NCBI RefSeq assembly: GCF_014204535.1
Contig: NZ_JACHLR010000009.1
Span: 62,001-126,000 of the forward strand
Direction: 5' to 3'
Origin: Novosphingobium chloroacetimidivorans
Lineage (GTDB): Bacteria > Pseudomonadota > Alphaproteobacteria > Sphingomonadales > Sphingomonadaceae
DNA length: 64,000 bases
How positions within the stretch are numbered: the stretch's first letter is position 1; every line of letters starts with the position of its first letter. Below, in pieces: positions 37,487 to 45,630 of this stretch. A program made the translations under genes and the position numbers. The notes beneath the pieces are model-generated. The model was not told where the DNA came from, did no database searches, and saw nothing but the letters and a program-made list of their open reading frames with translations.

Positions 37487-37675
37487 ATGATCCTGTCCCA
37501 GGTGGAACGCTTCCTGCGCGCCACGGGCATGCCATGGACCCGGTTCGGCCGCCTGGCCGCGGGCGATCCGCGGCTGGTCGCCGACATGCGCAACGGCCGC
37601 GTTCCTCGACCTTCGATGGAAGCACGACTGGAACAATTCATGAACACGTACAAAGAGGAACACCATGTTCGTTGA
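37487..37675 (+). CDS. Small predicted DNA-binding protein
   Basis: A 62-residue protein: VERFLRATGMPWTRFGRLAA followed by DPRLVADMRNGRVPRPSMEARLEQFM. The spacing of a helix, a turn and a recognition-like helix resembles short helix-turn-helix proteins common in sphingomonads; this is my reading and no function is known. GGAGG at 37476-37480 lies six bases before the ATG, which strongly supports translation. The stop overlaps the next gene's start. Confidence 0.7.
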   Translation: MILSQVERFLRATGMPWTRFGRLAAGDPRLVADMRNGRVPRPSMEARLEQFMNTYKEEHHVR

Positions 37676-38210
37676 ACCCACCCGACACTGCCCGATGATC
37701 GAGACGCTCCGCCGTGACGGTGCGCGCGGGCCGTGGCTCATGCTGCTGAGCGAACTGCTCACCCTTTCCGGTCCGCTGGCGCAACTGGTCCGCCATGCCG
37801 AGCGACCCTGGTCGAGCAGCACCTTCAGCGGCGCGCGGCACGAGTTCGCGCTGACGTTCGAAGGGGCGGAAGCGGTCGCGGCGGGCGAGCACCTGATCGC
37901 CGCCCTGCCCGACCATGAGTTCCGCTTGCGTGGCAGCCTCGTCGCCGACGCGGGCGTTACCTCTGTAGAGCACAGTCTGGTCGATGGACCGCGCATGGCG
38001 TTGGGGATCGAGCTGCTGGTGCTGGACGAGGGTTGTAGGACATCGTCGTCCCGGGCTCGACCCGGGACCGGTTCCGCCATGTCGCGGCTTTGTCGTGGTA
38101 CGCAAAGCACTCGAAATGTCGGGACCGGACCCGGATCGAGTCCGGGTCGACGGTTTCAATATCCCGCCTGCAGATCGACCACGTGCTCCATCGGCTCGCC
38201 GGCAAGATAA
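37665..38210 (+). CDS. Conserved hypothetical protein extended into a repeat
   Basis: The first 122 residues (MFVEPTRHCPMIETLRRDG to GIELLVLDEG) look like a genuine compact protein, containing GPWLMLLSELLTLSGPLAQLVRHAERPW. From about residue 123 the frame runs into the inverted repeat at 38041 and continues about 58 residues of arginine/serine-rich sequence to a stop at 38210, inside the opposite gene. The tail is probably accidental, created when the repeat replaced the old stop codon. The start overlaps the 62-residue gene upstream, so both are likely co-expressed under the S24 regulator. Function unknown. Confidence 0.7.
   Translation: MFVEPTRHCPMIETLRRDGARGPWLMLLSELLTLSGPLAQLVRHAERPWSSSTFSGARHEFALTFEGAEAVAAGEHLIAALPDHEFRLRGSLVADAGVTSVEHSLVDGPRMALGIELLVLDEGCRTSSSRARPGTGSAMSRLCRGTQSTRNVGTGPGSSPGRRFQYPACRSTTCSIGSPAR
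38041..38155. repeat. CCCGGG-family inverted repeat
   Basis: Arms near 38045-38076 and 38120-38150 are imperfect reverse complements with CCCGGGCTCGACCCGGG and CCCGGATCGAGTCCGGG cores. It is the same family as 7104 and 50742. It lies across the C-terminal extension of the preceding gene and stops at the end of the dehydrogenase gene. Confidence 0.75.
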
Positions 38211-39097
38211 CGGTCGAGGTTGCCGAGAAACCGCTCCGCGCCTTTCTGGAAGATCGTCTCCTGCGATCGACCGGACAGGTGCATGGAGATGTGGACGTTC
38301 TCGCGAGCCCATAGCGGGTGCTCGGGCGGCAGCGGTTCTGGATCGGTCACGTCCAGGAACGCGCCGCCCAAGTGGCCGCTGTCGATCGCGGCCAGCAGCG
38401 CTTCGGTCTCGATCACCTCGCCGCGCGCGAAGTTCATGATCACCGCGCCCGGCTTCATGGCCGCGAACTCGGCCGCGCCGATCATACCGTGAGTGTCGGG
38501 GGTGGAGGGTACGGCGACGATCACCCAGTCGAAATCAGCCAGCCGAGATCGCCACTCGTCGACGCGCAGAGTACCCGGCGCGCCGCTGCGGCGCACTTCG
38601 GTCACGCCCACGTCGAAGACGCGCAGCAACTGGCCGATCCGGCCTCCGATGGCACCTGCGCCCACGATCAGCGCGGACGTGCCGGCCAGCTCGCGGCGCC
38701 CCGGCGGCTCGTGCAGCCACTCATGCCGGTCCTGCGCGCGCACGACTTCGCGATAGCCTTTCACGATCGTCAACATGCCGAGCAGCGCATATTCGGCAAT
38801 GGTGCCCGCATGCAGCCCGGCGCCGTTGGTCAGCACGGTGCCGCGCTGCGCCATGAGATCGAGCGGCAAGTGGTTGATCCCCGCCGCCACCGTATTGAGC
38901 CAACGCAGGCGCGGTGCCTCGCGCACGGCTTGCGCCACGTTCACGCCCTCGCGGAACACGTCGATCCAGGCGATCTCGGCTTGGGCCATGAGCGGGGGCA
39001 GTTCGTCGAACGTCTCGAACCAGTGCGCGTCGATCCCGGCCGGCAGGCGGCCTTCGATGAACGGGCGTGCGGTCTCGGTGAAGACGGCGAAGGTCAT
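38156..39097 (-). CDS. D-2-hydroxyacid dehydrogenase (glyoxylate/hydroxypyruvate reductase-like)
   Basis: A 313-residue NAD(P)-dependent dehydrogenase. The Rossmann motif is VGAGAIGGRIG. Catalytic residues are Arg in MNFARGEVIE, Glu in TDPEPLPPEHPLW and His in HISMHLSGRSQ. It most resembles GhrA-type reductases acting on glyoxylate or hydroxypyruvate; the substrate is inferred only. It begins 86 bases after the cysS stop and may share its transcript. Confidence 0.88.
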   Translation of the reverse strand: MTFAVFTETARPFIEGRLPAGIDAHWFETFDELPPLMAQAEIAWIDVFREGVNVAQAVREAPRLRWLNTVAAGINHLPLDLMAQRGTVLTNGAGLHAGTIAEYALLGMLTIVKGYREVVRAQDRHEWLHEPPGRRELAGTSALIVGAGAIGGRIGQLLRVFDVGVTEVRRSGAPGTLRVDEWRSRLADFDWVIVAVPSTPDTHGMIGAAEFAAMKPGAVIMNFARGEVIETEALLAAIDSGHLGGAFLDVTDPEPLPPEHPLWARENVHISMHLSGRSQETIFQKGAERFLGNLDRYLAGEPMEHVVDLQAGY

Positions 39098-39182
39098 GCG
39101 GGCGAACTCATGGCGATTGAACGGACCAAGGCCGGCCGAGTTGCGAGCTTCGTCACGGGCTCGACCCGGGCAACGTGGGCCT

Positions 39183-40619
39183 TCACCCCAGCTTCCACTC
39201 CCAGCCGAGCGGATCGCCGTCCATCACCTCGACGCCCTCGGCCGCGAGTTCGTCCCGAAGCGCGTCGGACGCGGCGAAGTCCTTTTCGGCACGCGCTGCC
39301 TTGCGCCGTTCGAGCGTGGCCTCGATCTCTGCCTCGGTGATCCGCGCCGCAGTGGGCCGCAGCCGCAAGTCGGCGCGTATCTTGCCGAACAGGTCGAGGC
39401 CGAGCACCGCGTCCATGCGCTCGACCACCGCGCGCTTGGCGCCGGCATCCACCTTCTTGGCCGCGAGCACGTCCTCCAGCGCGGTCAAGGCGATCGCGGT
39501 ATTGAGATCGTCCGCGATCGCCGCCTCGAATGTCTCCAGCATCGGCGCGAGCTTCGGGTGCACGTCGTCCGACGGCGCTGCATCGCGCAGGCGCTCGCTC
39601 GCCATCAGCATGCGCTTGAGCCGGGTGAGCGCCGCGCCGAGGTTCTCCCACGAGAATTCCAGCTCGCTGCGATAATGCGCCTGGAGGCACATCAGCCGGT
39701 AGGCGAGCGGGTGATAGCCGCGATCAATCAGCAATTGCAGGCGCAGGAACTCGCCCGAGGACTTGCTCATCTTGCCGCTGCGCTCGACCAGGAAGTTGTT
39801 GTGCATCCACACCCGCGCGCCCGAGTTCGCCGGCACGTCGAGAGCGCCTGCGCAGCAGAACGCCTGGTTCTGCGCGATCTCGTTGGGGTGGTGGATCTCG
39901 CGGTGGTCGATGCCGCCGGTGTGGATGTCGAAGGGGAAACCCAGCAAGTCGCCCGACATGACCGAGCATTCCAGATGCCAGCCCGGCGCACCCCGGCCCC
40001 AGGGAGAGTCCCACTCCATCTGGCGCGTCTCGCCCGGCGGGGTCTTGCGCCAGATGGCGAAGTCGGCGGCGTTGCGCTTGCCCGCTACGGGATCGATGCG
40101 GCTCTCGCCCTCGTCCGTCACCAGTCGCGCCAGGCGGCCGTAGTCAGCCACAGTCGACACGTCGAAGTAGAGGCCGCTGTCCAGCTCGTAGCAGTGCCGG
40201 TCGGCGATGCTCTTCGCGAAGTCGATCATCTGCGGCACGTAGTCGGTGGCGATCGACCACTTGGCCGGCTGGCGCACGTTGAGCGCGGCGATGTCCGCCC
40301 AGTACGCCTCGGTATAATGGCGCGCGATGTCCCAGATGGATTGCGCCTGGGTCCGCGCCATCTTCTCCATCTTGTCCTCGCCGGCATCGGCGTCGTCGGT
40401 CAGGTGGCCGACGTCGGTGATGTTGATGACGTGGGTGAGCGCGTAGCCCTGGTGGCTCAGCGTTCGCCCCAGCACGTCGGCGAAGACGTAGGCGCGCATG
40501 TTGCCGATATGGGGATAGTTGTAGACCGTCGGCCCGCAGCTGTAGACGCGCGCCTCTCCGGGATGGACGGGCTCGAACGGCTCGAGGGCGCGGGTCAGGC
40601 TGTTGTAGAGCTTCAGCAT
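39183..40619 (-). CDS. cysS: Cysteinyl-tRNA synthetase
   Basis: Charges tRNA-Cys. It has 478 residues. Class I motifs are YSCGPTVYNYPHIGN (HIGH) near residue 28 and GKMSKSSGEF (KMSKS). Zinc ligands are the Cys of YSCGP, ECSVMS and nearby His residues. The C-terminal region holds the DALR-type helical domain. The gene is flanked by the DMT permease and the dehydrogenase on the same strand. Confidence 0.97.
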   Translation of the reverse strand: MLKLYNSLTRALEPFEPVHPGEARVYSCGPTVYNYPHIGNMRAYVFADVLGRTLSHQGYALTHVINITDVGHLTDDADAGEDKMEKMARTQAQSIWDIARHYTEAYWADIAALNVRQPAKWSIATDYVPQMIDFAKSIADRHCYELDSGLYFDVSTVADYGRLARLVTDEGESRIDPVAGKRNAADFAIWRKTPPGETRQMEWDSPWGRGAPGWHLECSVMSGDLLGFPFDIHTGGIDHREIHHPNEIAQNQAFCCAGALDVPANSGARVWMHNNFLVERSGKMSKSSGEFLRLQLLIDRGYHPLAYRLMCLQAHYRSELEFSWENLGAALTRLKRMLMASERLRDAAPSDDVHPKLAPMLETFEAAIADDLNTAIALTALEDVLAAKKVDAGAKRAVVERMDAVLGLDLFGKIRADLRLRPTAARITEAEIEATLERRKAARAEKDFAASDALRDELAAEGVEVMDGDPLGWEWKLG

Positions 40620-40650
40620 GGCGGCCGACTGACGCGCACACGCCCTCCCG

Positions 40651-41559
40651 TCAAGTTCCGTGCGCGAGCAGCAACAGCGCCACGCCCAGGGTGATCAGCG
40701 CGAAGCCGCCCGCTTCGCGCGGCGACAGCCACTTGCCCGAGACTCGCCGCGCGATCAGCGCCACGATCGGCATCTCGATCAGCCCCAGCGTGCGCACATT
40801 CGCCGCGATCGTCAGCGAAAACGCGATGAACCAGCCCGCCGAAGCCAGTGCGCCCAGCGCGCCCGCGCCCAGGCTCGTGCGCCAGTGCCGCAGCGACGCG
40901 GCCAGCGGCGCCGCCCCGCGAAAGGCGAACCACGCCAGCAGCATGCCCGATTGCATCGCGAGGGAAACCACCAGCATGACCAGGCTGCGGACCAGGAACG
41001 AACCGGTCGGCACGCCATCGATCCCCGCGCGAAAGGCGATGGCGGACAAGCCGAACAGCGCCCCGCTGGCCACGCCGATCAGGACCGGACGCGCTTCGCC
41101 CAGACGCTGCGTCCCATCGCCCGGCCGCAGCGAGGCCAGCACCACGCCGACCGTTACGACGACGACCGCGAACCAGCCGAGCGGCGACAGCCGGTCGCCG
41201 ATCAGGACAAGCCCGAGCAGCGCGACCGTCACCGGCTCTGTCTTGATACACGCGTAGGCGACACCGAAATCGCGCCGCGCCATGACTTCCAGCATCAACG
41301 CGGTCGCGCCGATCTGGCTCGCCGCCCCCAGCAGCATCCAGCCGACCGCCCCGCCTGTCGCCACGGGCAACGCCTCGCCCGAAACCTTCAGGTAGGCGAG
41401 CAGGAGCAGCACGGCGAACGGTAGTCCATAGACGAACCGCACTTGCGTCGCGCCCAACGTGCCGATCTCCTTCACCAGCCCGGACTGCAACGCATTGCGC
41501 AAGACCTGCGCCGTCGCCGCCAGCAGCGTGAAAGGCACCCAGAGGTAGGGGGAGATCAC
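40651..41559 (-). CDS. EamA/DMT-superfamily permease
   Basis: A 302-residue inner-membrane protein with about ten helices and two EamA repeats (about 5-145 and 155-300). It begins PYLWVPFTLLAATAQVLRNAL. Substrate unknown; relatives export amino acids or metabolites. It starts with GTG whose bases overlap the mazF stop (GTGA), an unusual coupling of a transporter to a toxin gene. It ends 31 bases before cysS. Confidence 0.85.
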   Translation of the reverse strand: MISPYLWVPFTLLAATAQVLRNALQSGLVKEIGTLGATQVRFVYGLPFAVLLLLAYLKVSGEALPVATGGAVGWMLLGAASQIGATALMLEVMARRDFGVAYACIKTEPVTVALLGLVLIGDRLSPLGWFAVVVVTVGVVLASLRPGDGTQRLGEARPVLIGVASGALFGLSAIAFRAGIDGVPTGSFLVRSLVMLVVSLAMQSGMLLAWFAFRGAAPLAASLRHWRTSLGAGALGALASAGWFIAFSLTIAANVRTLGLIEMPIVALIARRVSGKWLSPREAGGFALITLGVALLLLAHGT

Positions 41560-41897
41560 TCCTCGAACATCTCGCGCAGGACAGAGAGCGCTGCGGCCAG
41601 CGTCGAATCGTCCACGGTCCCGACGCGCCGGATCAGACGATGCCTGTCGGTCGTCCGCAATTGTTCGGCGAGGAGGAAGCCTTCCTTCTTGCCGAAGGTG
41701 GTAGGCACGCGAAACGGCGCAGGCCGGCTGCCGCTGGTCATCGGCATCACGGTCACGGTATCGAGATGACGGTTCATGCTGTCAGGCGAGACGATCAGGC
41801 AAGGTCGGGTCTTCTGGATTTCACGCCCGATCGTCGGATCGAGTTCGGTCAGCCAGACTTCGCCGCGCAGCGCGACCGGAAGCCTCACCACTCCCAT
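41556..41897 (-). CDS. mazF: MazF/PemK-type endoribonuclease toxin
   Basis: A 113-residue toxin of the PemK/MazF fold. RGEVWLTELDPTIGREIQKTRPCLIVS is the classic N-terminal signature, with the catalytic arginine in KTRPCLIVS and the conserved VTVMPMTSG strand following. It cleaves mRNA at short motifs in characterised homologues. It overlaps its antitoxin upstream by 13 bases and the permease downstream by four bases. Confidence 0.92.
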   Translation of the reverse strand: MGVVRLPVALRGEVWLTELDPTIGREIQKTRPCLIVSPDSMNRHLDTVTVMPMTSGSRPAPFRVPTTFGKKEGFLLAEQLRTTDRHRLIRRVGTVDDSTLAAALSVLREMFEE

Positions 41898-42145
41898 TCA
41901 TCATCGAAATCGGACGGCATATCGAGCCACTCGCGCTCTTCCTCGGTCAAGCCCGCGGCGCCAATGGCTTTGGCCCCCTCCTCCCAACCCTCGCGCACCT
42001 TGCGCTTGACGGGTTCGAGGATGACCTTGCCGTCTTCCAGGCGTACGTCGATCTTGGCGCCGAGCGGTAGCTTGAGCTGGTCGAGGATCGCCTTGGGAAT
42101 GATCGCCCCGGCCGAGTTGCCCATCTTGCGGAGTGAGGTTTGCAT
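41885..42145 (-). CDS. mazE: MazE/AbrB-type antitoxin
   Basis: An 86-residue antitoxin. The N-terminal swapped-hairpin AbrB domain (SLRKMGNSAGAIIPKAILDQL) binds DNA. The acidic C-terminal tail (TEEEREWLDMPSDFDDEWEW) is suited to occupy the MazF RNA-binding groove. It starts at ATG 42145, with a repeat operator immediately upstream. First gene of the mazE-mazF(-permease) run. Confidence 0.92.
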   Translation of the reverse strand: MQTSLRKMGNSAGAIIPKAILDQLKLPLGAKIDVRLEDGKVILEPVKRKVREGWEEGAKAIGAAGLTEEEREWLDMPSDFDDEWEW

Positions 42146-42152
42146 GGGCGTG

Positions 42153-42172
42153 TGTTAGCACAATGTAAGCAC
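42153..42172 (-). promoter_or_regulatory. Direct-repeat operator of mazEF
   Basis: TGTTAGCAC (42153-42161) and TGTAAGCAC (42164-42172) are two near-identical nine-base boxes spaced 11 bases apart, one helical turn, seven bases upstream of the mazE start. This fits binding of MazE dimers on one DNA face. Confidence 0.5.
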
Positions 42173-42248
42173 AGAGACTAGACCGGGTGAGAGGAGGCTC
42201 GTTGCGGATGACGCGAATGGATCTCAAGCGCGCCACATCCAACTCGTC

Positions 42249-42374
42249 ATGCTGAACTTGTTTCAGCATCCATCGCGCCGTGACGCTTTGAGGTGGCCGA
42301 TCAAGACGCGGAGGCGGTTTGCCGATCAGAGTTCCGAGCAGTCGGCCTGATGGACCCTGAAACAAGTTCAGGGT
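42249..42374. repeat. Paired hairpins CTGAA-CTTG-TTTCAG
   Basis: Two hairpin units in inverted orientation: ATGCTGAACTTGTTTCAGCAT at 42249-42269 and ACCCTGAAACAAGTTCAGGGT at 42354-42374. The outer stem bases differ between the units but remain complementary within each. The intervening 84 bases show no gene. Confidence 0.8.
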
Positions 42375-42459
42375 GACGGCAGCTATTGGTGGAAAGCGGA
42401 ACGGCGGCTCTCGGGAACAACATGTTGGAAAGCTGCTTCAGTCACTGCATAAGGAGGGC

Positions 42460-42726
42460 ATGCCAGTAACGCTGCTCTCCCTACCCAATGGCAACTCGTC
42501 GCTGGAGTTCGCATCGGATGAAATCGAAGCGGTGCGGCAAGCCATTCTTGATCTGTTCGGGGAGGCGGCCAGTGAGCCGCATGTCACTTACTCTGCGCTG
42601 GCGTTCGGCGGTGAGAAGTTCCTATTTCAAAACGAGTGGGATGACCCGTGCCTAATCGCTTCCACGGAAGAAGGTAGCCACCTGCTCCTTCAGATCGAAC
42701 AGCGACTTTTGGAAAAGACGCCATAG
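42460..42726 (+). CDS. Hypothetical protein of atypical composition
   Basis: An 88-residue frame from ATG 42460 (MPVTLLSLPNGNSSLEFASDE) or 117 residues from GTG 42373 inside the repeat arm. AAGGAGG sits two bases before the ATG, too close to be ideal, so the start is uncertain. Contains VRQAILDLFGEAASE and LAFGGEKFLFQNEWDD; no family recognised. Its codons use more A and T than its neighbours, and it lies between a toxin-antitoxin module and cobT, so it may be acquired DNA. It could also be a fragment. Confidence 0.5.
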   Translation: MPVTLLSLPNGNSSLEFASDEIEAVRQAILDLFGEAASEPHVTYSALAFGGEKFLFQNEWDDPCLIASTEEGSHLLLQIEQRLLEKTP

Positions 42727-42776
42727 CCATTCTACGTCTTCGTTTGGGCGTAAGTCGACCTTCCATCCCGCCAGCC

Positions 42777-44591
42777 TCACTCCTCCTCGAACAGCCCCGC
42801 CAACTGCTCGATCATCGTGCCGCCCAGTTGCTCGACGTCCATGATCGTCACCGCACGCCGATAATACCGCGTCACGTCATGGCCGATGCCGATCGCCACC
42901 AGCTGCACCGGTGACTGCCGCTCGATCCAGTCGATCACGCGGCGCAGGTGGGCTTCGAGGTAGCCGGCGCTGTTGACGCTCAGCGTCGAGTCGTCGACCG
43001 GGGCGCCGTCGGAGATGACCATCAGGATGCGGCGGTCTTCCTGGCGGGCGAGCATGCGGCTGTGCGCCCAGAGCAGCGCCTCGCCGTCGATGTTCTCCTT
43101 CAACAGGCCCTCGCGCATCATCAGGCCCAGGTTCTTGCGGGCGCGGCGCCAGGGTTCATCGGCCTTCTTGTAGACGATGTGGCGCAGGTCGTTGAGGCGG
43201 CCGGGGTGCTGCGGCTTGCCATTGGCCAGCCAGGCCTCGCGGCTCTGGCCGCCCTTCCAGGCGCGGGTGGTGAAGCCCAGTATCTCGACCTTGACGCCGC
43301 AGCGCTCCAGCGTGCGGGCGAGCACGTCGGCGCTGATCGCGGCGATGCTGATCGGGCGTCCGCGCATGGAGCCCGAGTTATCGATCAGCATGGTGACGAC
43401 GGTGTCCTTGAACTCCACGTCGCGCTCGATCTTGTAGCTGAGCGATGAGCCGGGCGAGACGACCACCCGCGCGAGGCGTGCGGCATCGAGCATGCCCTCT
43501 TCCTGGTCGAAGTCCCACGAGCGGTTCTGCTGCGCCATCAGGCGGCGCTGCAGGCGATTGGCCAGCCGCGTGACGATGCCCTGCAGGCCCTTCAGCTGCG
43601 CGTCGAGGTACGCGCGCAGGCGGGTCAGTTCCTCCTCGTCGCACAAGTCGTGGGCGACGACGACCTCGTCGAACGCCTCGGTGAAGACCTTGTAGTCGAA
43701 GCTGTCGGGAATGTCGGTCCAGGGACGGTTGGGGCGTACGGGCAGCATGCCCTCCTCGCCCTCTTCGCCGTCCTGGCCCTCTTCCATGTCGTCGGAGGAT
43801 TCGCCCTCGGCCTCGCTGTCGCCTTCGTCCTGGCCCTCGCTCGGCTCGGCGGCGACTTCGGACGGCTGCTGCTCATCGCCTTTGTCGTCGCCGGTCTGGT
43901 CTTCCTCCGTCTCCTCGTCGCCGTCCATGTCGTCGGCATCGTCGGGCTGCTCGGGAAGCTGCTCGGTGCGGGTGAGCTCCAGGTGCTGGAGCATGTCGAG
44001 CGAGAGCGACTGGAAGGCCTTCTGATCGTCGAGCGAGCCGGCCAGCGCCTCGAAATCGTCGCCCGCGCGCTCCTCGATCCAGCGGCGGACCATGTCGACC
44101 CCGGCCTGCGCCTTGGCGGGCACTTCCTGACCCGTGAGCCGCTCACGCAGGAGGAGCGCCAGCGCGGCCTGCATCGGCACTTCGTCGGCATTGCCGGCAC
44201 GCGTGATCGGGTCCGATCCCATGCGCTGGTTGAGCGCCGCGTCCAGATTGTCGCGCATGCCGGCGAACTTGTTGGAGCCCAGCGCCTCGTAGCGGACCAG
44301 CTCCACCGCGTCGTAGCAGGCGCGGGCCGAGGGTTCCAACGGCGCGTTGCGCTGGTGCAGCCGCTCGTCATGATGGCGCAGCTTCAGCGCGAAGCTGTCG
44401 GCAAATCCGCGCGCCTGCATCGCCGCGGCTCGGGGCAGCGAGCGGCCCGGCATCGGCACGCGGAAGGTCTGCCCGGTGGAGCTGGGCGCATCGGCGGTCC
44501 AGTTGACCTCCACCTCGGCGTCATGCGCGATGGCGCGGCTGGCGCCGGTGAGGACGGACTTGAAGCGATCTGCGGGGGATTCGTCGGACAT
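42777..44591 (-). CDS. cobT: CobT-type von Willebrand A protein (annotated cobaltochelatase subunit)
   Basis: A 604-residue protein. The N-terminal CobT domain (about 1-210) is followed by a very acidic linker (about 210-295, mostly Asp, Glu, Gly). A C-terminal VWA domain carries the metal-ion adhesion motif [10 protein letters not shown] and [12 protein letters not shown]. In B12 synthesis it forms a ring with CobS and CobN. Here it is monocistronic, far from cobS and with no cobN in the window. It begins 266 bases before the transaldolase stop, with a repeat in the gap. Confidence 0.92.
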   Translation of the reverse strand: MSDESPADRFKSVLTGASRAIAHDAEVEVNWTADAPSSTGQTFRVPMPGRSLPRAAAMQARGFADSFALKLRHHDERLHQRNAPLEPSARACYDAVELVRYEALGSNKFAGMRDNLDAALNQRMGSDPITRAGNADEVPMQAALALLLRERLTGQEVPAKAQAGVDMVRRWIEERAGDDFEALAGSLDDQKAFQSLSLDMLQHLELTRTEQLPEQPDDADDMDGDEETEEDQTGDDKGDEQQPSEVAAEPSEGQDEGDSEAEGESSDDMEEGQDGEEGEEGMLPVRPNRPWTDIPDSFDYKVFTEAFDEVVVAHDLCDEEELTRLRAYLDAQLKGLQGIVTRLANRLQRRLMAQQNRSWDFDQEEGMLDAARLARVVVSPGSSLSYKIERDVEFKDTVVTMLIDNSGSMRGRPISIAAISADVLARTLERCGVKVEILGFTTRAWKGGQSREAWLANGKPQHPGRLNDLRHIVYKKADEPWRRARKNLGLMMREGLLKENIDGEALLWAHSRMLARQEDRRILMVISDGAPVDDSTLSVNSAGYLEAHLRRVIDWIERQSPVQLVAIGIGHDVTRYYRRAVTIMDVEQLGGTMIEQLAGLFEEE

Positions 44592-44663
44592 GATGCGTCA
44601 AACGCTAGACGGGTGGGGGCGGTGCCAGCAAGTTAAACGACCAAAGCCTTCACACACTTCGTC

Positions 44664-44810
44664 ATTCCCGCGAACGCGGGAATCCATCTCCCGAGTTTGC
44701 GCATGAACCGGCGGTCGGCACGATCCGGTGCTCGGCGGTTAGCGCAATCGACGCACTCGCGGCCGGGTCAAACGACAGATCAGGAGATGGATCCCCGCTT
44801 TCGCGGGGAT
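44664..44810. repeat. Paired hairpins CCCGCGAA family
   Basis: Hairpin units ATTCCCGC-GAAC-GCGGGAAT (44664-44683) and ATCCCCGC-TTTC-GCGGGGAT (44791-44810) face each other, with flanking CGTC and CCATCTCC also inverted. One stem pair is T-A in the left unit and C-G in the right, so pairing is kept. It lies between cobT and the transaldolase gene. No gene is visible in the 266-base gap. Confidence 0.85.
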
Positions 44811-44857
44811 GACGAAGAGAGGGAATGGGTAGCGAAGCTGATCTATCGCCTGTCAGC

Positions 44858-45508
44858 TCAGATCGACTGCCCGGTCTTCGCCCAGTCCGCCAGGAACCCC
44901 TCGATGCCCTTGTCGGTCAGCACGTGCTTGAACAGGTTGTGGATCACCGCGGGCGGCGCGGTCATCACGTCGGCGCCGATCCTGGCGCATTCCAGCACGT
45001 GGACCGGATGGCGGATCGAGGCGGCGAGGATTTCGGTCTCGAAGGCGTAGTTGTCGTAGATCAGGCGGATGTCGCGGATCAGGTCGAGGCCATCGAAGCC
45101 GTTGTCGTCATGGCGGCCGACGAAGGGGGAGATGAAGCTTGCGCCCGCCTTGGCGGCGAGCAGCGCCTGGTTGGCCGAGAAGCACAGGGTGACGTTCACC
45201 AGCGTGCCTTCGCTCGTCAGCTTCTTGCAGGTCTTGAGGCCGTCGACGGTGAGCGGCACCTTGATGCAGACGTTGTCGGCGATCTTGCGCAGGATCTCGG
45301 CCTCGCGCATCATCCCGGCATGGTCGAGCGCGACCACTTCGGCGCTGACCGGACCGTCGACCAGTCCGCAGATCTCCTTGGTCACTTCCATGAAGTCGCG
45401 ACCCGACTTGGCGATCAGCGACGGGTTGGTGGTGACGCCATCGAGCAGGCCGGTCTCGGCAAGCTCGGCGATTTCCCTGGTATCTGCGGTGTCGACGAAG
45501 AACTTCAT
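44858..45508 (-). CDS. Transaldolase / fructose-6-phosphate aldolase family (TalC type)
   Basis: A 216-residue short-form transaldolase. It begins [31 protein letters not shown], with the Schiff-base Lys in NVCIKVPLT and [30 protein letters not shown] following. It works in the pentose-phosphate route; the transaldolase versus aldolase choice cannot be settled from sequence alone. It is probably monocistronic. Confidence 0.93.
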   Translation of the reverse strand: MKFFVDTADTREIAELAETGLLDGVTTNPSLIAKSGRDFMEVTKEICGLVDGPVSAEVVALDHAGMMREAEILRKIADNVCIKVPLTVDGLKTCKKLTSEGTLVNVTLCFSANQALLAAKAGASFISPFVGRHDDNGFDGLDLIRDIRLIYDNYAFETEILAASIRHPVHVLECARIGADVMTAPPAVIHNLFKHVLTDKGIEGFLADWAKTGQSI

Positions 45509-45630
45509 GTGCGCGGCTTCCCGTAAAGCTTGGCTGGGCCCGTAAGGCGTGTTCGGTCGCGCCTATACGGAAGCCGGCTGTACGGGGCTAGGGGGCAGTT
45601 GGCGGGCGTCGACAGCTGCCCCCCGGAGTT

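Noticed and set aside
43650..44636. Leu/Val-rich plus-strand frame that looks like a membrane protein
   Set aside because: It is the reverse of the acidic linker of CobT; Asp/Glu codons read backwards give Leu/Val, imitating membrane helices.
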